From Lentzea albida (GTDB lineage: Bacteria; Actinomycetota; Actinomycetes; Mycobacteriales; Pseudonocardiaceae), in contig NZ_FOFV01000005.1 in the NCBI RefSeq assembly GCF_900111005.1, positions 186,001 to 250,000 on the forward strand: DNA of 64,000 bases, given 5' to 3'. Positions 25,382 through 33,892 of this stretch are shown here, in pieces. The translations under genes and the position numbers were made by a program. The first letter of the stretch is position 1, and each line of letters opens with the position of its first letter. Below the pieces are notes generated by a model. That model ran no database searches. It saw only the letters and a list, made by a program, of their open reading frames with translations, and was not told the origin of the DNA.

Positions 25382-25417
25382 TCGCGCGGGCCGGGCAGGA
25401 ACGCCCGGCCCGCGCGA
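25382..25417. terminator. Bidirectional terminator hairpin
   Basis: A perfect 15-base GC-rich stem (tcgcgcgggccgggc) with a 6-base loop fills the gap between the convergent M28 and BASS genes. Confidence 0.8.
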
Positions 25418-25421
25418 CCGG

Positions 25422-26279
25422 TCAGACGGCGGCGGTCTTGTCGCGGGACAACAACCGTGCCGCCACCGCCGCAGGCAGGTACATCAGCACGCCGTACACG
25501 GCGGGCGGGATCGCCATCGTCTCGTCGTTCAGCACCGTCAGCGCCAGCGTGATCGCGATGGTGGCGTTGTGGATGCCGATCTCCATCGCGCTCGCGATCG
25601 CCTGCTTGCGGTCGATCTTGAACGCCTTCGGCACGTAGTAGCCGATCAGCAGGCTGAAGACGCTCAGCAGCAACGCCACCGGCCCGAGCGTCCCGATGTT
25701 GTCGATCAGCTGCTGGTAGGCCTGCGCGATCGCGGCGATGATGACGAGCACGAGCACCACGACAGACGCGATGCGCACGGTGTCGTTCATGCGCAGCGCC
25801 CAGGCCTCGAACCTGCGGCGCACCAGCATGCCGATCGCCACCGGCACCAGCACGATCGCGAACACCTGCACGAACTTCGCCGGCTGCAACCCGACCTCCG
25901 CGCTGTCGGCCATGAAGTGCGCCATGGACAGACCCACCACCAACGGCAGCGTGAACACCGCCAGCACCGAGTTGATGGCCGTCAGCGTGATGTTCAGCGC
26001 GACGTCGCCGCCCGCGAGGTGGCTGAAGAGGTTCGCCGACGTGCCGCCCGGCGACGCGACGAGCAGCATCATGCCGACCGCGAGCACACCCTTGAGCCCG
26101 AACGCGAGCACCAGCCCGAGGCAGACCGCGGGCAGCACGACGACCTGGCAGACGAGCGCGATGACCGCGGCTTTCGGGTACTTCGCGACCCTGGCGAAGT
26201 CGTCGGTGGTGAGCGTGAGGCCGAGGCCGAACATGACCAGGCCCAGCGCCAGCGGCAGGAAGATCTGTACGACTAGCAC
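25422..26279 (-). CDS. Bile acid:sodium symporter (BASS) family transporter
   Basis: 285 residues and about nine or ten membrane spans. LMLLVASPGGTSANLFSHLA is the conserved sodium-binding loop of BASS proteins (ASP-GGxxSN), and EIGIHNATIAITLAL is the second crossover motif. GTG at 26279. Family members move organic anions such as bile acids, pyruvate or pantoate with Na+; the substrate here is not known. The gene is divergent from the luciferase-like gene, with a 135-base gap that shows no named operator. Confidence 0.85.
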   Translation of the reverse strand: MLVVQIFLPLALGLVMFGLGLTLTTDDFARVAKYPKAAVIALVCQVVVLPAVCLGLVLAFGLKGVLAVGMMLLVASPGGTSANLFSHLAGGDVALNITLTAINSVLAVFTLPLVVGLSMAHFMADSAEVGLQPAKFVQVFAIVLVPVAIGMLVRRRFEAWALRMNDTVRIASVVVLVLVIIAAIAQAYQQLIDNIGTLGPVALLLSVFSLLIGYYVPKAFKIDRKQAIASAMEIGIHNATIAITLALTVLNDETMAIPPAVYGVLMYLPAAVAARLLSRDKTAAV

Positions 26280-26414
26280 GGCGGCCTCCGCGGATGTCCG
26301 GCTTGTGCAGTTTGATCTGTTCGGAAGATCCTGGCGTTACGCCCGCGCCGATGGAATCGGCCAGGTGGCGGCACAGGGCCGCCTCCGCGGAGTTCGTGGA
26401 GGACACTGAACGCC

Positions 26415-27110
26415 GTGCAGATCGGCGTGTTCACGGCGGGTGACCTCCCGCCGTCGGAGATGGTCGCCCTGGCGGTCGCCGCCGACGAGGCGGGCCTGGA
26501 CGTCTTCGCCGTCGGCGAGCACCACAACCCGCCGTACACATCGTCCTCCCCCACGGTCCTGCTCGCCCACATCGCGGCTAAGACGTCGTTGCGGCTCTCC
26601 ACCGCCACCACGCTGATCACCACGAACGACCCGGCGAAGCTCGCCGTCGAGTACGCCACGCTCGCCCTCCTCGCTCCCGATCGGACGGACCTGGTGCTCG
26701 GGCGGGGCAACACCGCGAAGGTGTTCGGCTGGTTCGGCAAGGAGATCGAGTACGGGCTGCCGCTCACGATCGAGCACTACGCGGCGTTCAAGGCCCTGTG
26801 GCGCGGCACGTACGTCTGGCACGCCTGCACCCGCTCACCCGAGATCGCCGACCTGGCGGCGGAGCACGACGACGGGCTGTTCGTGTTCGCCGGGCAGACC
26901 GAGCACGTGGGCAGGTACCGCGACCAGGCCGCGCATCCCAGGATCGGCGTGCTGGCCGGCGACCTCGAAGAGGGCCTGTCCTACGAGCCCGACCGGCTGC
27001 TCGTGGAAGTCAGCAGCCCCTCGCAGGTGGAAAAGCTAGGGTCGGCGGTGTGTTCAGCCTTGCCACACCGCCGCTCTTCGCGCGGCTCCGCGACGCCCGC
27101 ACCGTCCTGA
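26415..27110 (+). CDS. Shortened luciferase-like monooxygenase, possibly decaying
   Basis: 231 residues, whereas LLM-family flavin monooxygenases are usually about 320-360. The N-terminal half is intact (QIGVFTAGDLPPSEMVALAV, FAVGEHHNPPY, TTLITTNDPAKLAVEYATL, LVLGRGNTAKVFGWFG). After EHYAAFKALWRG the sequence jumps to YVWHACTRSPEIADLAAEHD, losing about 20 residues, and much of the following barrel is missing. The last 20 residues run into the start of the next gene (27050) in another frame and look non-native. It may be a pseudogene worn down by in-frame deletions, or a mini-LLM. No cofactor partner is encoded nearby. Confidence 0.6.
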   Translation: MQIGVFTAGDLPPSEMVALAVAADEAGLDVFAVGEHHNPPYTSSSPTVLLAHIAAKTSLRLSTATTLITTNDPAKLAVEYATLALLAPDRTDLVLGRGNTAKVFGWFGKEIEYGLPLTIEHYAAFKALWRGTYVWHACTRSPEIADLAAEHDDGLFVFAGQTEHVGRYRDQAAHPRIGVLAGDLEEGLSYEPDRLLVEVSSPSQVEKLGSAVCSALPHRRSSRGSATPAPS

Positions 27111-27994
27111 TCGCCGGAGCCGGTGGCGGGTTCGACGTGTTCGCCGGGATCCCGCTCGGCGTCGCGTTGCGCGGCGAGGGCAAGCGCGTGCACTACGCCA
27201 GTCTCAGCTTCAGCGACCTCGAACGCCTCGACCTCGACGCGTGGCTGGAGCCCGGTCTCGCCGCCGTCGAACCGGAGACCTCCGGTGAGGACGCGTACTT
27301 CCCCGAACGCGAGCTCGCGCGGTTCCTCGGCGACACCGTCTACGCGTTCCCGCGCACGGGCGTGCGGCCGTTGCGCAGCGCGTACCGCACGATCATCCAG
27401 AAGCACTCCGTCGACGCGGTGGTGCTCGTCGACGGCGGCACGGACATCCTGCTGCGCGGCGACGAGCAGCACCTCGGCACGCCCACCGAGGACATGACGA
27501 GCCTCGCCGCCGTGGCGGGGATCCCTGGCGTGACGAAGATCGTGACCAGCCTCGGGTTCGGCATCGACGCGCACCACGGCGTGTGCCACGCGCACGTGCT
27601 GGAGAACCTGGCGGCACTGGACAGGCAGGGCGCCTACCTCGGCGCGTTGTCGATCCCGTCGGACAGCCACGAGGCCCGCGCGTACACGACGGCCGTGCAG
27701 CAGGCGCAGGAGGCGACGCCGTTGTCGCCGAGCATCGTGAACGGCCAGATCGCGGCCTCGCTGCGGGGCGAGTTCGGGAACGTGCAGTTCACCACGCGCA
27801 CCGAGGGCAGCGAGCTGTTCGTGAACCCGTTGATGGGCGTGTACTTCAGCGTCGACCTCGACGCGTTGGCACGTGGCGTGCACTACCTGCCCGCGCTGGA
27901 GAAGACGCGGACGGCGTTCGACGTGGCCCTCGCGATCGAGGACTACCGCGAGAGCGTGGACGAACGCCGTCCACGACGGCCGCTTCCTCACTGA
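27050..27994 (+). CDS. DUF1152 protein
   Basis: 314 residues starting at the GTG at 27050. TVLIAGAGGGFDVFAGIPLG is the glycine-rich start of DUF1152; VVLVDGGTDILLRGDE and TSLGFGIDAHHGVCHAHVLE are further conserved blocks. The Rossmann-like loop suggests nucleotide binding, but no function is known for the family. The gene overlaps the end of the shortened luciferase-like gene by 61 bases and the end of the convergent MFS gene by seven bases. Confidence 0.85.
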   Translation: MFSLATPPLFARLRDARTVLIAGAGGGFDVFAGIPLGVALRGEGKRVHYASLSFSDLERLDLDAWLEPGLAAVEPETSGEDAYFPERELARFLGDTVYAFPRTGVRPLRSAYRTIIQKHSVDAVVLVDGGTDILLRGDEQHLGTPTEDMTSLAAVAGIPGVTKIVTSLGFGIDAHHGVCHAHVLENLAALDRQGAYLGALSIPSDSHEARAYTTAVQQAQEATPLSPSIVNGQIAASLRGEFGNVQFTTRTEGSELFVNPLMGVYFSVDLDALARGVHYLPALEKTRTAFDVALAIEDYRESVDERRPRRPLPH

Positions 27995-29004
27995 CGTCGC
28001 ACCACCACCGCGATGACGAGGATGAACACACCGATGGCGACGGCCGACCCGAGCACCCACAACCCGTAGATCGCGAACGCCACGAACTCCGACCCGATCG
28101 CGGCCACGGACGTGACCGTCGCACGGGCGTCGGAGGAGATCCGGTGCTGCAACTCGGTTTCCACGTGCACCAGCACGAACCGGTACAGGCCGTAGAAGAG
28201 TCCCAGCAGGACGATCGCGAACGGCACGGCCAGCAGTGCCGCCACGATCAGCAGGACACCCGAGGCGAACAGCACCCAGCCGCGGAACGGCAACCGGCCC
28301 GCCAGGTGCGCGCCCGCCGCGCCCATCAGCGGCACGCCGATGGTCGCCATCGGCACCCAGATCGTCGGCACGTGCCAGTCCTGGGCCAGCAGCGTGAAGT
28401 ACTCCTCGAACGCGTCGATGGCGTACACGAGAGCCACTGCCAGCACAGCACGTTTGATCGGCACGGACGCCCGCAGCCCGCTCACCAGGGTGGCGAAGTA
28501 GCCGGGTTCGTCGTCGTCCCCGGATCCGCGCTCGGGTTCGGGGAACCGCAACGCGATCACCGACGACGCGAGGCACATCGCGACGGAGATCCAGCCGGCC
28601 AGCTGGTGGCCGCCGAGCGAGAACAGCGCGGTGGCCACGACCGCGACCGGCACCTGGGCGATCAGCTCGATCGTGTCGACACGGGCGTTGAGCTGTCCGT
28701 ACTGCTCCTCGTCACCGTTGGCGGCCAGGCCGTCGTACAGCAGGGCCTCGAACGCGCCCGACTGCAGCGTGCCGCCGAGTCCCCACAGCACGAACCCCGC
28801 GGCGAAGCCCCAGAACGACGGGAACACCACCCAGGCCGCGTAGCCGAGAGCTTGCAGCACACCGGAGGCGACGAGCGAACTGCGCCGCGAGAACCGGTCG
28901 GCGATGGCGCCCGAGGGCACCTCGAAGACCACCGCGGTGAGCGACCAGATCGCCAGCAGCACCGAGATCTGGGCGTCCGACAGCCCGCTGTCGGCGAAGA
29001 GCAA
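27988..29004 (-). CDS. MFS transporter with uncertain start
   Basis: 338 residues from a TTG at 29004, about ten spans. GLSDAQISVLLAIWSLTAVV and EVPSGAIADRFSRRSSLVAS form the conserved MFS loop 2-3 motif. In-frame codons upstream of the TTG spell HLIPIYALYALLFADSG, which belongs to the first membrane span, but no ATG, GTG or TTG exists between them and an in-frame stop about 27 codons before the TTG. So the true start is non-standard, or the 5' end has been damaged by mutation or a sequence error. Substrate unknown. Confidence 0.7.
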   Translation of the reverse strand: MLFADSGLSDAQISVLLAIWSLTAVVFEVPSGAIADRFSRRSSLVASGVLQALGYAAWVVFPSFWGFAAGFVLWGLGGTLQSGAFEALLYDGLAANGDEEQYGQLNARVDTIELIAQVPVAVVATALFSLGGHQLAGWISVAMCLASSVIALRFPEPERGSGDDDEPGYFATLVSGLRASVPIKRAVLAVALVYAIDAFEEYFTLLAQDWHVPTIWVPMATIGVPLMGAAGAHLAGRLPFRGWVLFASGVLLIVAALLAVPFAIVLLGLFYGLYRFVLVHVETELQHRISSDARATVTSVAAIGSEFVAFAIYGLWVLGSAVAIGVFILVIAVVVRRQ

Positions 29005-29112
29005 CGCGTACAGCGCGTAGATCGGGATGAGGTGCGAGCACCACGCCCACGCCGTCGCGGTTCGGGAGAGATCAGTTGAAGATCAATGTCGTCGACGCAT
29101 GCGACAAGACTA

Positions 29113-29149
29113 AGCCGCCAGCGCCACCGATTAAATGGCGCTGACGGCT
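29113..29149 (-). terminator. Terminator hairpin after the chitinase gene
   Basis: A 14-base stem (agccgccagcgcca with one G-U pair) and a 9-base loop begin 26 bases past the stop of the leftward chitinase gene and lie upstream of the MFS gene, separating the two. Confidence 0.75.
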
Positions 29150-29175
29150 CGTGGTCGTTCAGGTGCTGCCGGTGA

Positions 29176-30525
29176 CTAGAAGCCGGCGGTGATCTTCGTG
29201 AAGGCCAGCTCGGTCTGCCCGATACCGGAGCAGCTCGCCGACACCTGGCCGTCGCAGCCGCCGCGGTCGCGGTTGACCGACCAGAAGGCCAGTCGCCCGA
29301 GGCCGTTGGACTTCGACCAGTCGCGGATCGCGGTCCAGTCGTCGACCGTGGTCAGCTCGCGCTGGTCCGACAGGCCGTTCATGCCCGAGATGCCGACGTG
29401 CTTGAACGCCTCGGCGTCGCTCCAGCCGAAGGTCGACTTGAGCTTGTTCTTGAGCCCGGTGGCCGCGCCGATGGTGTCGGTGCGGATGTTCGAGCTGCCG
29501 AAGTCGAACGGCATGATCGTGAACACGTCGATGTTCGCGTTCAGGGCCTTGGCCTGGTCGATCAGACGGGCGCCGTAGAAGTTCGGGCCGGTGGTGCCGG
29601 TGCCGAACGTGACGATCGTCTGGATGCCCGGGTTGTTCTGCTTGACGATCTTCAGCGCGGTCAGGATCCGGTCCTGGACCGTCGTGTTCTCGAACTCGTC
29701 GGAGTTCTCGATGTCGATGTCGATCGCCTTGAGCCCGTAGGCGTTGATGACCTGCTGGTACGCGCCGGCCAGCGCCTCGGGGGTCGAGCAGTTCGGGCCC
29801 AGCTTGTTGCCGCTCCAGCCACCGAACGACGGCACGACGTCACCACCGGCCGCGCGGATGGCGTTGATCGTCTGCTGGTCGACACCACCGGTCAGCGGCC
29901 GCGAGCTGTCCCACGAGGGGGTGCAGCCGCCACCGGACAGCACGAACGCCAGCGTGAACCACTTGACGCCGGTCGCGCTCATGACCTGCGTCGCGCTCTG
30001 CGGGTTGCCCCAGCCCAGGTACAGGTAGGGCGCGCCGCGGCCGGTGCCGGGCACCGGCGGGTTCGACGTGGTCGTCGTCGTGGTGGTGGTCGTGGTGGTG
30101 GTCGTCGTGGTCGTCGGCGGCTGTCCGTTGCCGTCGCACGAACCGCCGTTGACCTTGCAGTTGGAGGGGTTCGCGCCGGAACCCCTCACGGTGAAGCCGA
30201 AACTGACGCTGCCGCCGACCGGAACGCTGCCGTTCCAGGTGTTGCGGACGGTGATGTTCTGGCCGTTGGCGGCGTAGCTGCCGTCCCACAGCGACGCGAT
30301 CGACTGCCCGCTCGGCAGCGTGAACTCGACGGTCCACGACGAGAGCGCGGACGCGCCGCTGTTGGAGATCGTGTACTTGGCCTCGTAGCCGCTGCCCCAG
30401 TCCGACGTCTTCGTGAACGCCGCCGTCACGCCCGACGCGCCACTCGCGGGCGCGGCGAGAACGCCTCCGACCACGGTGGCCATCGCCAGACCTGCGGCCA
30501 GGATCTGCCAGCGAAACTTCCTCAT
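29176..30525 (-). CDS. Secreted GH18 chitinase with N-terminal CBM2
   Basis: 449 residues. A signal peptide (WQILAAGLAMATVVGGVLAA) is followed by a CBM2 module (about 30-125: FTKTSDWGSGYEAKYTISNS, TLPSGQSIASLWDGSY, NTWNGSVPVGGSVSFGF), a run of 16 Thr as linker, then a GH18 barrel. The catalytic motif is LKAIDIDIEN (DxDxE). LGWGNPQ, PSFGGWSGNKLG and GRLAFWSVNRDRGG match the bacterial ChiD/chitinase C-like GH18 group. It hydrolyses chitin outside the cell. A DasR-type site 46 bases upstream predicts control by N-acetylglucosamine metabolism. A terminator follows. Confidence 0.92.
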   Translation of the reverse strand: MRKFRWQILAAGLAMATVVGGVLAAPASGASGVTAAFTKTSDWGSGYEAKYTISNSGASALSSWTVEFTLPSGQSIASLWDGSYAANGQNITVRNTWNGSVPVGGSVSFGFTVRGSGANPSNCKVNGGSCDGNGQPPTTTTTTTTTTTTTTTTSNPPVPGTGRGAPYLYLGWGNPQSATQVMSATGVKWFTLAFVLSGGGCTPSWDSSRPLTGGVDQQTINAIRAAGGDVVPSFGGWSGNKLGPNCSTPEALAGAYQQVINAYGLKAIDIDIENSDEFENTTVQDRILTALKIVKQNNPGIQTIVTFGTGTTGPNFYGARLIDQAKALNANIDVFTIMPFDFGSSNIRTDTIGAATGLKNKLKSTFGWSDAEAFKHVGISGMNGLSDQRELTTVDDWTAIRDWSKSNGLGRLAFWSVNRDRGGCDGQVSASCSGIGQTELAFTKITAGF

Positions 30526-30570
30526 GGTGCTCCATTCACGTGCAGGGGGTACGTGATGACGGGCACGTTA

Positions 30571-30586
30571 ACTGGTCTAAACCATT
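30571..30586. promoter_or_regulatory. DasR-responsive element (dre) for the chitinase gene
   Basis: actggtctaaaccatt matches the 16-base DasR palindrome ACTGGTCTAGACCACT at 14 positions. It lies 46-61 bases upstream of the chitinase ATG. DasR is the GntR-type repressor of chitin and GlcNAc use in streptomycetes and relatives; binding here is inferred from the match. Confidence 0.75.
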
Positions 30587-30753
30587 GGTTCAAGGGGATG
30601 AAACGGACATCGTAACCGCACGTCAGGGCGTTGTGCGAGAACGCTCTCACACTCAGTCCACTCGACATGGTCGTCAGGTGACCACCGGCAGAAGCCCTGA
30701 CGTGGGTGAAACCGGTACCGCGACCGGAACGCCTTCTCTTACGCTGCGGGCAC

Positions 30754-31524
30754 ATGGATGCTCACGAAATCGCTCGCCTCATGGCGACTTCCAGTCTCGA
30801 TCCGGACATTCAGGCAACCCAGACCGCCTATCGTGTCCAATTGGCCGGGTCCTGGCAGATCCCCCGGGGCGCACGGGTCCTGGAGATCGGGTGCGGCCAG
30901 GGCGACATGACCGCGGTGCTCGCCGACCGGGTCGGTCCACGTGGGACGGTCGTCGGCACGGACGTCGCGCCTCCCGGTTACGGCGCACCGATCACCGTCG
31001 GCGACTCCGCCCAGCACCTGCTCGACGGGCCTCTCGGTTCCCGCATCACCATGCGCTTCGAGACGGACGTGCTCACCGACGACGTCGGAACCGGGTACGA
31101 CCTCGTCGTGCTCGCCCACTGCTCCTGGTACTTCGCCTCCGCCGGCCTGCTGGAACAGACGCTCGGGAAGGCGCGGGAGCTGGGCTCCCGGCTGTGCTTC
31201 GCCGAGTGGGACCCGCAGCCCGCGGACCCGAGCCAGATCCCGCACCTGCTCGCCGTGCTCGCTCAAGACCGGATCACCGGGGACACCGACCTCAACGTGC
31301 GGGCGCCGATCACCCGCGCGACGCTGCTGGAGGTGCTCGACCGCACGGGCTGGCAGGTCGAGGGCATCGGCGAGGTGGACACCAGCGCGTTGCAGGACGC
31401 CGACTGGGAGATCGCCATCGCGCTGCACGAGGCACCGGACGGCCTGGCGAAGGAGCTCCTGCGCCAGACCGCACAGGCACGCGGCAACGTTCCGCTGCCC
31501 GCGTACGCCCTCACAGCACGCTAG
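30754..31524 (+). CDS. SAM-dependent methyltransferase, class I
   Basis: 256 residues from the ATG at 30754. Motif I is VLEIGCGQGDMTAVLADRVG, followed by GTVVGTDVAPPGYG (acidic ribose-binding residue Asp) and YDLVVLAHCSWYFASAGLLE (motif post II). The C-terminal half (LLAVLAQDRITGDTDLNVRA onward) is helical and gives no substrate clue. It stands alone between the chitinase (divergent, 228-base gap) and the convergent envelope operon, from which the palindrome at 31524-31685 separates it. Confidence 0.8.
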   Translation: MDAHEIARLMATSSLDPDIQATQTAYRVQLAGSWQIPRGARVLEIGCGQGDMTAVLADRVGPRGTVVGTDVAPPGYGAPITVGDSAQHLLDGPLGSRITMRFETDVLTDDVGTGYDLVVLAHCSWYFASAGLLEQTLGKARELGSRLCFAEWDPQPADPSQIPHLLAVLAQDRITGDTDLNVRAPITRATLLEVLDRTGWQVEGIGEVDTSALQDADWEIAIALHEAPDGLAKELLRQTAQARGNVPLPAYALTAR

Positions 31525-31685
31525 GCCGTGTCCCGGGAGTTCGTTCGGTGGCAGGCGCGGGCGAGAGACCCGGAGGCGGTGCCGCCGCGACGTCCTCATA
31601 CCGGGCGTATTCGGGCGACGCGGCGGTGCCGACTCCGGGGCCCTCGCCCGCTACTGGCGCCCGACGAGGCTTCCGGGACACGGCC
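31524..31685. repeat. Large palindromic hairpin element (PAL2), likely bidirectional terminator
   Basis: Arms of 78 and 79 bases around a 5-base loop (31602-31606), ending in the exact inverted repeat ggccgtgtcccgg. It starts on the last base of the methyltransferase stop and covers the last 35 bases of the convergent small membrane protein gene. Its inner sequence (gcggtgccgcc...ctcatac) matches the inner part of PAL1 at 22 of 26 positions, so the two elements belong to one family. Confidence 0.8.
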
Positions 31686-31992
31686 CGGTGCGCTCCGCCC
31701 GGTCGCGGTCGCGCTCCTCCAGCAACTGCAACAACGCGTAGGTGGTCTGCCGCTGCTCCTCCAGCAGCTTCGTCAGCCACGATCCGAAGTAGAGGAACCC
31801 GCCGACCCCGATCAGCCCGACCCCGAGGATCCCGCCGGACACCACGTACGGGACCTGCTCGAACGTGTACCCGGTGTGCGCGACGCCCCACCAGGCGAAG
31901 AGGATCGCCGCGATCCCCGCCGTCATGAGCATCGTGCCCGCCAAGCCGAGTCCGCTGCGCATCCGGGCGCGGCGCCGGTCCTGGATCGTCAT
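31651..31992 (-). CDS. Small two-span membrane protein, last gene of the ABC-transporter operon
   Basis: 113 residues, not recognised. Two membrane spans (GLAGTMLMTAGIAAILFAWW and VVSGGILGVGLIGVGGFLYF) are followed by a charged helix, LLEEQRQTTYALLQLLEERD, that may form a coiled coil. The start overlaps the stop of the preceding gene (ATGA), so it belongs to the transporter operon. Its end is coded inside the PAL2 palindrome, so the last 11 residues may not be under selection. Confidence 0.7.
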   Translation of the reverse strand: MTIQDRRRARMRSGLGLAGTMLMTAGIAAILFAWWGVAHTGYTFEQVPYVVSGGILGVGLIGVGGFLYFGSWLTKLLEEQRQTTYALLQLLEERDRDRAERTGPCPGSLVGRQ

Positions 31993-33242
31993 GGGTTCAC
32001 CCTCAGGTCGGGGACACCGGTCGGGTGCCCGGAGGGACAGGGGGCGCCGCCCAGCAGGAACGTGCCGAACGACTTCATGCCGAACGCTCCCGCCGCCGCG
32101 ACGCCGAGGCCGGTGAGCACCAGCAGCGCCGGTACGCCGGGGAAGTCGAGCAACGACCGCGGCCGGCTGCGCGCGGAGGCGACCGGTGTGACGGCCTTGG
32201 GAGGCGCGACTCCGGCGACCGGTGGCACGGCTCCCAGTGCGGGCGGTGGCGCGTCGCCCAAGGCCGGTGGCACGGGGGCGAGCGGGGCCGGTGCGTCCGG
32301 TGGGGTCAGAGGTGCTGAGGCGGAAGCGTTTGCGACCGCCTCGGTGTCGCCCACGATCACGACCATCTTGCGCAGTGGGTTGAGCAGCGGCGCCAGTTCC
32401 TTGGGCAGCAACGGGGCCAGGACGCCGTCCAGGATGCCTCCGATGCCGAGCTTGCTGCGCAACGCCAGCACGTCCACGGTCAGGGTGAGGCCGCGGCTGG
32501 CCGAGGTGGCCCGCGTGCCTTCGACCTCGGTGGACGACGCCGGCCAGGTGAGCGTGATCCCCAGTGGTTCCAACGCCTTCAGCAGCCCGTCCGGTGGCGC
32601 GTCCGGGGCCTTGACCGGGAACTTCCGGTTCAGCACGGTGAACTCGGCGACCGAGAACGTGCTGGTGCCGCTGCCCTTGCTGCCATCGCTCACGGCCACG
32701 GACTCGAACTCGACGCCCGACAGCACGACCAGCCCGGCCAGCAACGAAATCGTTTGCGCGGACGTCACGGCCGTCGACTTCGCCTCGGCCGCGCCGACCG
32801 TGCTGACGCTGCTCGACGACAGGCCGTCCGCGGTCAGCAGGAACGGCACCTCCTGCTTGGCGCCCGCATGGGACTCGGCCTTGGCGGCGCCCGCGGCGGC
32901 GCGCATGCCCGGTTGCGACTGGTCGGCGGGACCACCGGGGTGCGCGGCGTTGGCCTGCACGGGATACGCGAACCCGAGCAGCTGCGGCAGGCCGGTGCCG
33001 ACGGCCGCGCCGGGCCAGAGCGAACTGGCGAGCGAGCGGCCGATCGGGCCGGAACCCAGTTCGGTCCGGGTGTAGGACAGGTGCGCCTCGCCCTGCGGTT
33101 CGGCGGGCACCGGAATGAGATCGGTGTGCAGCAGCACGGAGACGGGCGCGGCGCGGGCGGACAGCGTGAAGCCGCCGATGTCCGCGGCCCTCGCCGGCGC
33201 CGGGGACAGCAGGAGGAGCAGCAGGACGAGCACGTACCTCAT
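31989..33242 (-). CDS. Exported protein with C-terminal membrane anchor, encoded with the ABC transporter
   Basis: 417 residues, no recognised enzymatic family. A signal peptide (YVLVLLLLLLSPAPARA) opens the mature protein ADIGGFTLSARAAPVSVLLH. A long beta-rich Ser/Thr/Ala region follows, then a Pro/Ala-rich segment (about 300-360) and a C-terminal span (GVPALLVLTGLGVAAAGAFG). It resembles the choice-of-anchor class of actinobacterial surface proteins in its layout. ATGA overlaps tie it to livF-like and the small membrane gene. It may be a surface receptor or scaffold serving the transporter; this is inference. Confidence 0.75.
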   Translation of the reverse strand: MRYVLVLLLLLLSPAPARAADIGGFTLSARAAPVSVLLHTDLIPVPAEPQGEAHLSYTRTELGSGPIGRSLASSLWPGAAVGTGLPQLLGFAYPVQANAAHPGGPADQSQPGMRAAAGAAKAESHAGAKQEVPFLLTADGLSSSSVSTVGAAEAKSTAVTSAQTISLLAGLVVLSGVEFESVAVSDGSKGSGTSTFSVAEFTVLNRKFPVKAPDAPPDGLLKALEPLGITLTWPASSTEVEGTRATSASRGLTLTVDVLALRSKLGIGGILDGVLAPLLPKELAPLLNPLRKMVVIVGDTEAVANASASAPLTPPDAPAPLAPVPPALGDAPPPALGAVPPVAGVAPPKAVTPVASARSRPRSLLDFPGVPALLVLTGLGVAAAGAFGMKSFGTFLLGGAPCPSGHPTGVPDLRVNP

Positions 33243-33892
33243 GACGTCCCTCCGAAGTAGACGGTGGCCAGGTCGCCGTCGGCGGCGATCTCGCCGTGCG
33301 TCATCACGACGACCTGGTCGGCGACGGCGGAGGCGGTCTCGGCGAACTGCTCCACGATCAGCATCGTGACGCCGGAGCGCGCCAGCTCCGCCACCACCTC
33401 GTACAGCTCGGCGACGATCACCGGCGCGAGCCCCATCGACAGCTCGTCGATCACCAGCACGGCCGGGTCGGTGATCAGCGCGCGCGAGAACGCCAGCATC
33501 TGCTGCTCACCACCGGACATCGAGCCGGCGAGCTGCTTCTGCCGCGCCTTGAGTTTGGGGAACCGCGCGTAGACGACCTCGGCGTCCCCGCGCATCAGCC
33601 GGAGGTTCTCCGCGACGGTCAGGTTCGGGAAGATCGCGCGACCTTCCGGGATCGTGCACAGGCCGGCGCGGGCGAGCTCGTCGGGCGCGGCGTCGTTGAC
33701 GTGCACCCCGCCCAGGTGGACGTGCCCGGAGGTGGCCCTGATCTGTCCACTGAGGACCTTGACCAGCGTCGACTTGCCCGCGCCGTTCGGACCGAGCAAC
33801 GCGGTCACGGTCCCGCGCGGCACGTTCAGCGACACCCCGCGCAGCACCTCGATCCGGCCGTAGCCCGCGTGGACGTCCATCAGGTCGATCAT
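33239..33892 (-). CDS. Branched-chain amino acid-type ABC transporter ATPase (LivF-like)
   Basis: 217 residues. Walker A LLGPNGAGKST, Q-loop region TIPEGRAIFPNLTVAENLRL (the EGR-IFP motif of LivF), signature MSGGEQQMLAFSRAL, Walker B VLVIDELSMGLAP and LIVEQF switch region. It pairs with the LivG-like ATPase encoded upstream with a four-base overlap. Confidence 0.9.
   Translation of the reverse strand: MIDLMDVHAGYGRIEVLRGVSLNVPRGTVTALLGPNGAGKSTLVKVLSGQIRATSGHVHLGGVHVNDAAPDELARAGLCTIPEGRAIFPNLTVAENLRLMRGDAEVVYARFPKLKARQKQLAGSMSGGEQQMLAFSRALITDPAVLVIDELSMGLAPVIVAELYEVVAELARSGVTMLIVEQFAETASAVADQVVVMTHGEIAADGDLATVYFGGTS

Noticed and set aside
30065-30115. Microsatellite-like gtc/gtg run
   Set aside because: It codes for the Thr linker of the chitinase and is a normal feature of CBM-linked enzymes.
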